Notes under the pieces: generated by a model
What the model was told of the DNA's origin: nothing
Database searches by the model: none
The model's input: the letters and a program-made list of their open reading frames with translations, nothing else
Shown here: piece by piece, positions 34,828 to 42,224 of the stretch
Layout: each line of letters begins with the position of its first letter
Numbering within the stretch: the first letter of the stretch is position 1
From: Maridesulfovibrio sp050916235
GTDB taxonomy: Bacteria > Desulfobacterota > Desulfovibrionia > Desulfovibrionales > Desulfovibrionaceae
Assembly (NCBI RefSeq): GCF_050916235.1
Contig: NZ_CP104854.1
Location: 1,798,001-1,862,000 of the forward strand
DNA length: 64,000 bases
Direction: 5' to 3'
Position numbers and translations under genes: made by a program

Positions 34828-35976
34828 CTATGCCCCTCCCTTTGCCTGATCAAACCGCTTGAAATCGTCAGTTCCGTTTCTGCCGCTTATTATCAGGGCG
34901 GTGTAGAAATCCACAAGCCTGCATACGTAGTTGTCCATGGAAAACTCAGGGGCGGTTTCAAGAGCCTTGGCGGCAAGGGTCTTGCGCAGCTCTTCGTCTA
35001 CTAGAATCTTTGAAATCTGCTCCGCAATATGTTCCGGCTCCCTGCGGCAGACAAGCGATGCTTCCTCGGCAATCTCAAGGGAAGGCACAAAACGGGAAAC
35101 TACCGCAGGAACTCCGCAGAACAGGGCTTCAATGTGGGTGATGGGCAGCCCTTCGTAGTCGGAAGGCATTACAAGTATGTCCGTGGACCGCATGAAGCGG
35201 GGCACGTCACTGCGATAACCGGGAAAAATAACCCTGCCCCCAAGCTTCAGTTCACCGACCAGCCCTTCAAGCTTCGGCTTTTCGCCTCCGTCACCAAGCA
35301 GCACAAGGGATGCCTGCGGATACTTGCCGGCCAGCAGGGCAAAGGCCCTGATGAGCAGATCGAAATTCTTCTGCGGAACAAAGCGGCCCACACCGGAAAT
35401 TACTATTTCTCCGGCTCCGAACTCCGCTTTAAGGTCGATCCCTTCCACCTTCAGCTTTTCCGGGTCCGCAGCGTTGTAAAAAACCAGTGAAGGTTTGCCG
35501 CAGACATTGTGGTCAAGGGTGACACACTCCCTTTCGGCCTGTCCGGAAACAGACAGGAACACATCGGTAAAGCGGCAGAGAAATTTATTGGCAAAGCGGC
35601 GGAACTTCTTCGTCTGGCGCTTGATGTTCCTGATGTGGGTAACAACGGGGATACCAAGTCCGATTGAAGCAAGCCGCCCGAAATAATCGCCGGAAAAATG
35701 CAGCGTATGGATCACGTCCGGGGCTTCGTCGCGGAGCACCTTACGCAACTTCAGCACCGTACCCAGCTTGAAAGTCTTCAACCCCTTCTTGGAATCGCAG
35801 ACATTGATCACACGGATGCCCTTTTCCGCATACTCCGGACCTTTGATACCGGTACCGGAGACATTGATGACCACGGCCTGCACATCCTCCCTGTCCTTGA
35901 AACGCAAGGTCAGATCAAGAAGCCAGTTTTCCACCCCGCCAAAGGGCAACCCACCTATAACGTACGCTATTTTCAT
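34828..35976 (-). CDS. GT4-family glycosyltransferase
   Basis: This 382-residue GT-B fold enzyme has an N-terminal Rossmann lobe opening IAYVIGGLPFGGVENWLLDL and a C-terminal GT4 lobe with VGRFVPQKNFDLLIRA, the LLGDGGE strand, FPGYRSDVPRFM, and the ExE-like DYEGLPITHIEALFCGVP donor-binding motif. It transfers a nucleotide-activated sugar to a glycan acceptor in the cytoplasm. It is the first gene of an operon with asnB and begins 20 bases from repeat copy C. Acceptor and donor are not predictable. Confidence 0.93.
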   Translation of the reverse strand: MKIAYVIGGLPFGGVENWLLDLTLRFKDREDVQAVVINVSGTGIKGPEYAEKGIRVINVCDSKKGLKTFKLGTVLKLRKVLRDEAPDVIHTLHFSGDYFGRLASIGLGIPVVTHIRNIKRQTKKFRRFANKFLCRFTDVFLSVSGQAERECVTLDHNVCGKPSLVFYNAADPEKLKVEGIDLKAEFGAGEIVISGVGRFVPQKNFDLLIRAFALLAGKYPQASLVLLGDGGEKPKLEGLVGELKLGGRVIFPGYRSDVPRFMRSTDILVMPSDYEGLPITHIEALFCGVPAVVSRFVPSLEIAEEASLVCRREPEHIAEQISKILVDEELRKTLAAKALETAPEFSMDNYVCRLVDFYTALIISGRNGTDDFKRFDQAKGGA

Positions 35977-35995
35977 TTATATAACTTGCTTATTT

Positions 35996-36180
35996 CCTTA
36001 GCTCCGCAAAAGAATGCCTCCGGCGGCCCTGCGGGGCTGATTTTGATGCGCTTTGCGCTTTTGGCGATCTTATTTCGCCGCCGGCGGCCAAAGGAGCTAA
36101 GCCCCTTTGGAATCCCTATTAGTCTCAGGTTATTGCTTAAAAAAAAGGATACATGATAATTACTTTTAGCGAAGCTAAAG
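35996..36180. repeat. dispersed intergenic repeat, family 1, copy C
   Basis: This 185-base element is nearly collinear with copy B. The left end CCTTAGCTCCGCAA is identical to B; the right end (TTAGCGAAGCTAAAG) is a slightly decayed inverted match. It sits in the 5' untranslated region of the GT4-asnB operon, which is unlike copies A and B. Confidence 0.85.
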
Positions 36181-36345
36181 CAAAAGCCATATTTTTCAGA
36201 GCACGCAAACATGCGCGATCACCCTAGAATAAATCATGCTTTACAGCAACTTCTCACTTTTACGCCAAGATCGCACCTTAAATAAAGCACACCTTTTCAA
36301 GCACTTAACATTCATACTGAGTCCAACAGAAATAACCTTCAAGAC

Positions 36346-36372
36346 TAAACATCGGCGCAAAGTAACCGATAT
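36346..36372 (+). promoter_or_regulatory. sigma-28 (FliA)-like promoter
   Basis: TAAA (36346-36349), then 15 bases, then ACCGATAT (36365-36372), against the sigma-28 consensus TAAA-N15-GCCGATAA. It lies about 50 bases before a FlgM-like gene, which fits a late flagellar class promoter. Confidence 0.65.
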
Positions 36373-36422
36373 GAAAATTAAACACCGCCAACACTGACTG
36401 AAGACGACTCCGGGAGGGGGAG

Positions 36423-36641
36423 ATGAATTTTGACAAATCCGACGACAGCGAACTCTGGCTGCCATGCAGCTTTGCGCCGGAGGACCGCGTTGCTTCATTC
36501 AACAATGAAGATGATGCGGAACGACGGCACAGAATAGAAAGACTTCGCGACCAGATCAGGACCGGAACATATCGCCCGTCCATCGGCGAAATCGCCATTA
36601 ATCTGGTCAAGGGGTCCATGAACCCTGACAGTTTCAGGTAA
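36423..36641 (+). CDS. small FlgM-like (anti-sigma-28) protein
   Basis: This 72-residue acidic protein begins at ATG 36423 behind GGGAGGGGGAG. Residues 35-66 (ERLRDQIRTGTYRPSIGEIAINLV) resemble the C-terminal, sigma-28-binding part of FlgM, which typically reads as a helix, a 'SGTY' turn and an 'IAxxL' helix. FlgM holds FliA inactive until the hook is complete. The N-terminal half does not look like FlgM, so this may be a variant or a distinct small regulator. The sigma-28-like promoter upstream supports a flagellar link. Confidence 0.6.
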   Translation: MNFDKSDDSELWLPCSFAPEDRVASFNNEDDAERRHRIERLRDQIRTGTYRPSIGEIAINLVKGSMNPDSFR

Positions 36642-36642
36642 G

Positions 36643-36700
36643 TCCCCGGAGGCTTTATCTAAATATACCTAAAAGGTATTCGATAAGGCCCCGGAGGACA
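36643..36700 (+). terminator. long imperfect hairpin after the FlgM-like gene
   Basis: GTCCCCGGAGGCTTTATC and GATAAGGCCCCGGAGGAC pair with a few mismatches around an inner ATACCT-AAA-AGGTAT stem. Only a short A/T stretch follows, so termination strength is uncertain. Confidence 0.5.
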
Positions 36701-36963
36701 AAATATATTCACTTCCCGCACCATAACAGAGTCAGAAAGCTACCATATGTGCTGACGCAATGGAGTTACCTCCATCCCACCGAACACCAGAATCTATCTT
36801 TAATCCATATTATTGAATGGTTACAGACATAACCGGTCTGTAACTGAAAGTTTTTCGGCAATTCAGCACTCCTTCAGAAGTTTACCAGATACAATTAAGC
36901 ATCAATCCTCTTTACGTTCGGCTTACATGTAATTAAACTGCCGGGTCTGACACCGGAGGTATA
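36701..36963. other. intergenic region before the deacetylase gene
   Basis: An AT-rich stretch with no gene. It should contain the promoter of the deacetylase-GT2 operon; no definite element was recognised. Confidence 0.35.
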
Positions 36964-37830
36964 ATGCTAGTTGTAATAAATGTGGATGATCTTGGACTGC
37001 ATCCGGCGGTACGCCGGGCGGTGGACAATCTGGCGGGAATGGGGGTTGTGACATCTTCCACCCTGCTAGCCAACGGTCCCGATCTTTCAGAGGCCGTGCT
37101 GTTGCAGGACAAGCACCGGGGGCTCGGCCTGGGGGCGCACCTGAATCTGCTGCGCGGAAAGCCCATTTCCAACCCCGACCACATCTCAAGCCTTGTTGAT
37201 GACGACGGGCTGCTTTTCGGCAACTATACGTCCCTGCTGCTGCGCTACATCACCGGACGCATCAGGCTTGCCGAGGTGGAAAAGGAATGGTCGGCTCAGA
37301 TTGAATATCTGCTCGACCACCAAGTCCGGCTGACCCATTTTGACAGTGAGAAACACATTCATGCCTGGCCCGGGCTGTACAATCTGGCAGGAAAACTGGC
37401 CCGCAGATACGGGATCAAATGGATTCGCAGACCCTCTGAGCACACCCCGCTGAGCCGCATGGACAAGGGAATGCTGCGCACCAGATTCCTGCAGCTCTGC
37501 CTTGCCGGAAGCTTTCCCTCTGAAGAACCGCGCACAGCAAAATGCGTCTGGGGAATCGGGGACCAGAAAGCGAACCTGAAACCGGAACTGTTTGAAAAAC
37601 ACGTCGACATCTATCGACCTGATATAATAGAGATCGTCTGTCACCCCGGACTGCCGGGAGAAGGAGACGGACCGCTGCCATCCGAATTCGGCCCCATGCG
37701 GGTTGATACACAGTGGAGGGAGGAATACAATTCCCTTGCACACAATGGATGGCTGGAAATATTTGAAATAATCGGGGCAAAGGCCGTCAATTACGGTCAG
37801 ATTGATCCCCGCAGCGGAGAGATTAAATAA
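36964..37830 (+). CDS. YdjC/ChbG/HpnK-family carbohydrate deacetylase (NaxD-like)
   Basis: This 288-residue metal-dependent deacetylase has N-terminal VINVDDLGLHPAVRRAV with the catalytic Asp pair, GLGAHLNLLRG with the metal His, and HFDSEKHIHAWPGLY with the further His ligands. The family removes acetyl groups from amino sugars: ChbG acts on chitobiose, HpnK on hopanoid precursors, and NaxD on undecaprenyl-phosphate-GalNAc for lipid A modification. The 1-base overlap with a GT2 of the ArnC/FlmF2 kind favours a NaxD-like role on a lipid-linked sugar. ATG 36964 follows CGGAGGT. Confidence 0.87.
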   Translation: MLVVINVDDLGLHPAVRRAVDNLAGMGVVTSSTLLANGPDLSEAVLLQDKHRGLGLGAHLNLLRGKPISNPDHISSLVDDDGLLFGNYTSLLLRYITGRIRLAEVEKEWSAQIEYLLDHQVRLTHFDSEKHIHAWPGLYNLAGKLARRYGIKWIRRPSEHTPLSRMDKGMLRTRFLQLCLAGSFPSEEPRTAKCVWGIGDQKANLKPELFEKHVDIYRPDIIEIVCHPGLPGEGDGPLPSEFGPMRVDTQWREEYNSLAHNGWLEIFEIIGAKAVNYGQIDPRSGEIK

Positions 37831-38822
37831 TGCAAGATTACATGGAACACGATCAGGAAATTGAAGTCAGCATCGTCACCCCCATGCACAACGAGGAAGG
37901 ATGTGTGCGCGAATTTCACCGCCGCATCGGCGCAACTCTGCAGGGCATGGGCACGACCTACGAAATCCTGCTGGTCAACGACGGCTCCACCGACAGCACC
38001 GAAGCCATCATCCGCGAACTGTCCGCAAACGACCCGCACCTCAAGGGCATAATGCTGGCCCGCAACAGGGGCCAGTGCACGGCCATCTATGCCGGCATTC
38101 AGGAAAGCCGGGGCCGCTATGTTGTCATCATGGATGGCGACCTTCAGCACAAACCAGAAGAAGTTCCCGCACTGATCGAAGAAATCCGCAAAGGCTACGA
38201 CCTTGTTTCCGGATGCCGCACCAACCGAGGCGAATCCATGATCAAGCGCAAACTGCCCAGTAAAATCGCCAACTACCTGATGCGGGCCACCAGCGGCTGT
38301 CAGGTGAAGGACATGGGCGGACTTTCCGTGCTTAAGGGCAAACTTGCCCGTTCCATGACCCTGCGCGAAGGACAGCACAGGCTTATCCCCGCACTGGTGT
38401 ACTCAATGGGCGGTTCAACTTCCGAAGTGCCTATCTCCGCGCCCCCGCGCTTTGCCGGTGAAAGCCACTACGGTCTGTCCAGATCCATTGACGTGCTTTT
38501 CGACATCGTCATGCTCTGGTTCCAGTCTTCTTTCAAGCAGCGCCCCATCTACCTGTTCGGACGCATCAGCCTGCTGATGTTCATGGTAGCCTCGCTGATC
38601 ATGGTCTGGCTGCTCTATGAAAAGGTGTTCTTCGGCGTGCACATGGGAACCCGCCCGCCGTTCATGGGCTGCATCCTGCTCTACCTGAGCTCGCTGGGAT
38701 TCATGTCCACCGGGTTTATTCTCGAATCACTGGCCAATACCTATGACGCTGTCATGGGCACCAAGACCTACCAGATCCGGGAAGTGGTTTCACAAGGCCT
38801 TGCGAGACGGCCTGAGAAATAG
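37830..38822 (+). CDS. GT2 glycosyltransferase, ArnC/FlmF2/DPM-like
   Basis: This 330-residue enzyme has an N-terminal GT-A domain (SIVTPMHNEEGCVREF; DGSTD; the DxD-like VIMDGDLQHKPEEV) and two C-terminal TM segments (about 238-262 and 275-300). This is the layout of enzymes that load a sugar onto undecaprenyl or dolichyl phosphate. Start ATG 37830 overlaps the deacetylase stop (TAATG), so the genes are coupled. Together with the deacetylase it would make a deacetylated lipid-linked amino sugar; the GT39 at 4867 is a candidate final transferase (inference). Confidence 0.9.
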   Translation: MQDYMEHDQEIEVSIVTPMHNEEGCVREFHRRIGATLQGMGTTYEILLVNDGSTDSTEAIIRELSANDPHLKGIMLARNRGQCTAIYAGIQESRGRYVVIMDGDLQHKPEEVPALIEEIRKGYDLVSGCRTNRGESMIKRKLPSKIANYLMRATSGCQVKDMGGLSVLKGKLARSMTLREGQHRLIPALVYSMGGSTSEVPISAPPRFAGESHYGLSRSIDVLFDIVMLWFQSSFKQRPIYLFGRISLLMFMVASLIMVWLLYEKVFFGVHMGTRPPFMGCILLYLSSLGFMSTGFILESLANTYDAVMGTKTYQIREVVSQGLARRPEK

Positions 38823-38859
38823 GGAGTCAGTATGTTGCCACCGGCAAACCCTGCCAGGA

Positions 38860-38914
38860 GGCCTTAAACCCTTTGAAAACCGGTTATGATTCCCAAACTT
38901 TTTTATCAGGCTTC
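38860..38914 (+). repeat. dispersed 3' repeat, family 2, copy 3 (diverged)
   Basis: CCTTAAACCCTTTGAAAA, then TCCCAAACTTTT and GCTTC, match 53063-53115 with a few changes. It lies just downstream of the GT2 gene. Confidence 0.65.
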
Positions 38915-38945
38915 ACCCATAGCCCGCGAATGCAGCTTTCGGAAC

Positions 38946-38983
38946 AAAGCCCCCGACATCACATCAGATGTCGGGGGCTTTTC
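38946..38983 (+). terminator. terminator after the GT2 gene
   Basis: AAAGCCCCCGACATC pairs perfectly with GATGTCGGGGGCTTT, followed by TCATT. Confidence 0.85.
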
Positions 38984-39114
38984 ATTGGATAAAGAAATTC
39001 ATCCTGCAAAACAATTTTTACATTAATCTTGAAACCCTGCCTTATGAAACCGCGAAGCTTATTAAAACGCGTATTGGGTAGAGGGGATGGGGATCGCCGG
39101 AGGCACGCCCTCTG

Positions 39115-39843
39115 CTACTTAGCGGGTTTCGGCTCTGCCTTAGGCGGAAAAACCAGCAGGGTTACGCGACGGTTCTTCTTCTGGTTCTCCGGGATGGGAT
39201 CACCCTTCTCGTCTTCGTTAGGATACATGGGCTGGGTATCGGCCATACCCATGACTTTGATCCTGTGCTTGCTGAAGCCGTTTTCTATCAGATAGCGGGC
39301 TACGGCACTGGCTCGGGCTGAGGACAGCTCCCAGTTGGATGGGAACTGCGCGGACTTCATGGGAATGTTATCCGAATGGCCCTCGACGACGATATCATAC
39401 GGAGATTTAGCGAGGGTGGGCACGATCTGACTCAGAACCTTGATGGCTGCAGAGGTCAGATCGGCCTTGCCGCTATCAAAAAAGAAGTTGCCTTTAAGGA
39501 TAATTTCCACGGAATCCGGGCGCATCTTGATCTTGAGGGCATCGGTTTCCCGTCCGACCAAACGCGACATTTCAAGCTGCATCTCGAAAATATTGCGCTG
39601 ATCCTGACTGACGGCCATACGGGCCCCGGAAGCAGCCTGCGGATTGCGCCCCTGGACATCCACGCCCATGGCCTCTGCAAGCGAATCGGACACCGACTTG
39701 TACTTGTTCTGGTCAACATCAGCGATAGCAAGCATAAGCACAAAAAAGCAGAGCAGCAGGGTCATCATATCGGCAAGAGTCAAAGCCCAGCCGCCCTCTT
39801 CTCCGCCCTGATGCGGCTTCTTGAGTTGGAAGTCGTCTGACAT
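39115..39843 (-). CDS. motB: flagellar stator protein MotB
   Basis: This 242-residue protein has a single N-terminal TM with the proton-binding aspartate D25 (ALTLADMMTLLLCFFVLML), a plug-like segment, and a C-terminal OmpA-like peptidoglycan-binding domain (about 120-235, VEGHSDNIPM ... RRVTLLVF). With MotA it forms the ion-conducting stator that turns the flagellar rotor. It lies 12 bases after motA on the same strand. The ion (H+ or Na+) cannot be told with confidence. Confidence 0.95.
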   Translation of the reverse strand: MSDDFQLKKPHQGGEEGGWALTLADMMTLLLCFFVLMLAIADVDQNKYKSVSDSLAEAMGVDVQGRNPQAASGARMAVSQDQRNIFEMQLEMSRLVGRETDALKIKMRPDSVEIILKGNFFFDSGKADLTSAAIKVLSQIVPTLAKSPYDIVVEGHSDNIPMKSAQFPSNWELSSARASAVARYLIENGFSKHRIKVMGMADTQPMYPNEDEKGDPIPENQKKNRRVTLLVFPPKAEPKPAK

Positions 39844-39855
39844 AACGTCCTCCGG

Positions 39856-40632
39856 TTACTTTTTGGCCTTGACGGTGGCCCACTTGCGCGGAGGCAGGTA
39901 GCCCTTCAGCTTATCCATTACGATGGCCGAGGGAGTCTTTTCCTTGATAAACAGGATACCATCACGGATAACTCTCATGAGCAGGGTAATCTCGTCGATA
40001 CGCTTTTCAACCTTGATGGCGATGGGCATGAACAGCATGTTGGCAAAGAGTGCGCCGTAAAGCGTGGTGGTAAGCGCTGTTGCCATTGCCGGGCCGATGG
40101 AGCTCATATCTTCCCCCATTCCCTGCATCATGGCGATAAGACCGATAAGGGTTCCAATGATGCCGAAGGCCGGGGACAGGGTCGACATGGTCCGGTAAAT
40201 CCCGGCTGCGCTGTATTCCTGTTCATGATACTGCTGGATGCGGTTATCGAGAATCTCCTTGATCTCCTCCTTGGAATAACCGTCCACCAGCATCTGCAGA
40301 CCTTCCCGCAGAAATTCGTTCTCGATCTTTTTCAGACTCCCTTCAAGGTGTTCCTCCCCTTTGGAAGTAACCTGCTTGGAAAGCCCGACGATAACATTGA
40401 TATAGTTTTCAAGAGGCAGCTCGTCCGCACCCATGGCCATCATGAAGACTTTAAGTACGCGCATTACCTCACGCAGCGGATAGCAGATAAAAGTCGCGGC
40501 AATGGTTCCGCCGCCTACAATGGCTATCCCCGGCAGGTTGATGAAAACATCCACCGAATCCGTTGAGGTGTAGGTTGCCACCATGAGGATGGCAATCCCG
40601 AAAAAAATACCGATTATGGTCGCTATGTTCAC
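39856..40632 (-). CDS. motA: flagellar stator protein MotA (MotA/PomA)
   Basis: This 258-residue protein has four TM segments (two near the N-terminus, two around 155-205 including LSPAFGIIGTLIGLIAMMQ and ALTTTLYGALFANMLFMPIA) and the cytoplasmic loop between TM2 and TM3 that meets FliG. Charged residues in that loop (KKIENEFLREGLQML) match the torque region of the family. It is the cytoplasmic-loop partner of MotB. Its start overlaps by 4 bases the stop of the upstream CNB-FliG-like gene, so the three genes are one operon and are translationally coupled. Confidence 0.95.
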   Translation of the reverse strand: MNIATIIGIFFGIAILMVATYTSTDSVDVFINLPGIAIVGGGTIAATFICYPLREVMRVLKVFMMAMGADELPLENYINVIVGLSKQVTSKGEEHLEGSLKKIENEFLREGLQMLVDGYSKEEIKEILDNRIQQYHEQEYSAAGIYRTMSTLSPAFGIIGTLIGLIAMMQGMGEDMSSIGPAMATALTTTLYGALFANMLFMPIAIKVEKRIDEITLLMRVIRDGILFIKEKTPSAIVMDKLKGYLPPRKWATVKAKK

Positions 40633-41795
40633 TTATCTTCCCCCCCTTTTATCTCCCTGACCATTTCGAACAGCTCGTTTACAGCATCTTCAGCTTCCCC
40701 TTCGTCAACATGATCACGGACTTCATCCTGAACAACCTTGGCAATCTTCTTGGCAAGGTTGGAAAGTATCTTCTTGCGGGCCTCTTCTTCGGCAATGCTC
40801 ATCAGCAGCCCCAGCTTATGGTAGCCGAGACGGGTGAACACTTCCTTGAGGGTCGCATTATCAACGTAGACTATATCAGCGATCTCTTCGAGCTCGGAAA
40901 TATCCTTCTTCCTTTTCTTTACCTTGCTGAAATAGTCGGGTTCCTTTTCCGCCGCCCATTCGCTGACCTTCTTGCGGTCAAACATGAACATGGTTTCGGG
41001 GAAATCTTCCGAGCCTATTTTCTTATAGATGATCTGGGGCTCACTTTCGAGCAGGCTGGCTATTTCGTAGATATCAACAACCTGCAACTCCGAGGTAGTG
41101 GAAAAGGAACTCTGCTGCAGTTCTTTGAAGAGATTGGTCGAAATTTCGATGAAGTTTGCCGGATCGGCTATCTGGATAAAGCGGTCAGGGAAGGCCTTCC
41201 CGGTTCGCAGGTCAATGACATCTATCATTTTGAGACCTTTGAGCTTGTTGATGACCGAGTCTATATCGGCCTGAGAAACGAGGATGATGTCCCTGATTTT
41301 CTTGCACAGCTTGCTGTAGTCAAGCCCGAGGTCATGGTTGCGTTCCTTGCGGGCCTGTTCGCGGTCCATACTCAGGTGGGTGCGGTAGGCCATATCCAGA
41401 ATATGGCAGATACTCGTGAAGTTATTGCGATGCCCTTTCGGGGAAATCATGTCCCCGGTACGGGCAAGTCTTTTTACCAGCAGGCGGGTCATGTACTGGA
41501 TGGTGCGCGGGCACTGGTCAAGCAGCTTGAGAATTATCTGATCCGTGAGAATAACCAGATCACAGTATTCCGCGGCCTCGGCATTGGCGGAGCGGGCCCC
41601 CTTGGAAATAATTCCCATTTCTCCGAAGATCTCGCCCTCTCCGAGCTTGGCCAGGATGATCTTCTCGTTGTTGAGGATCTTGAAAATATTGACCGCCCCT
41701 TTCTTGATCATATAGGCAACGGAACTCTCCTGTCCTTCCTTGAAGATCTCCTGTCCCTTGTAGAAGGACTTGATATTAGGACTGCTGGACCCCAT
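40629..41795 (-). CDS. cyclic-nucleotide-binding protein with FliG C-terminal-like domain
   Basis: This 388-residue cytoplasmic protein carries: a CNB domain (about 10-115) whose phosphate cassette FGEMGIISKGARSA keeps E59 and R68; a Crp-like winged-helix region (about 125-215); an excisionase-like HTH segment (about 238-285, IYEIASLLESEPQIIYKKI ... FMFDRKKVSEW); and residues 300-388 that align without gaps for 37 positions to the FliG C-terminal torque domain (VDNATLKEV; ARKKILSNLAKK; VQDEV). The torque-helix charges are kept as K350 and D357-E358. The FliG GPVR loop is replaced. ATG 41795 has AGGAG. The stop overlaps motA by 4 bases. No match to a named protein was recalled. Likely role: couples a cyclic nucleotide signal to the motor. 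Confidence 0.85.
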   Translation of the reverse strand: MGSSSPNIKSFYKGQEIFKEGQESSVAYMIKKGAVNIFKILNNEKIILAKLGEGEIFGEMGIISKGARSANAEAAEYCDLVILTDQIILKLLDQCPRTIQYMTRLLVKRLARTGDMISPKGHRNNFTSICHILDMAYRTHLSMDREQARKERNHDLGLDYSKLCKKIRDIILVSQADIDSVINKLKGLKMIDVIDLRTGKAFPDRFIQIADPANFIEISTNLFKELQQSSFSTTSELQVVDIYEIASLLESEPQIIYKKIGSEDFPETMFMFDRKKVSEWAAEKEPDYFSKVKKRKKDISELEEIADIVYVDNATLKEVFTRLGYHKLGLLMSIAEEEARKKILSNLAKKIAKVVQDEVRDHVDEGEAEDAVNELFEMVREIKGGEDK

Positions 41796-42224
41796 TGAAT
41801 TCTCCTGAAGCATGACCCTGCACAAAGGGCGGGATGAATGAAAACAGCATTCGTATCAACCTGAAAAGCAATTGCATCTATTCAACAGATAAGCATGCCG
41901 GGAACGACAATAATCCACGGTTACATTTAATAATATATCTCAGATTACTGTAAAGAACAATACATCAGACACAAAGGCTCATGAATAGGAGAGATTATAA
42001 TACGCTAAAAAGCCGCCGCACCCCGCGCGCGAAACAATCCCCTCCTGATCCTGCAAAACATCGTCCTGACGAAACGAAACCTGCCGGGTACTTCCGGCAA
42101 CAGGACATCTGCTATCAGCCTGTTTTATTTTACTTACAGCCGGGGACAAATCCTGCTATGGTTTCGCCAGCCGGCAGACGTGAATATAGCCGCGCCATCA
42201 GCCAATCAAACAAAAGAAGAGTGT
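41796..42224. other. divergent intergenic region between the mot operon and cls
   Basis: About 430 bases with no gene. It should hold divergent promoters for the CNB-mot operon and for the cardiolipin synthase gene. No sigma-28-like element was found on the mot side. Confidence 0.4.
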
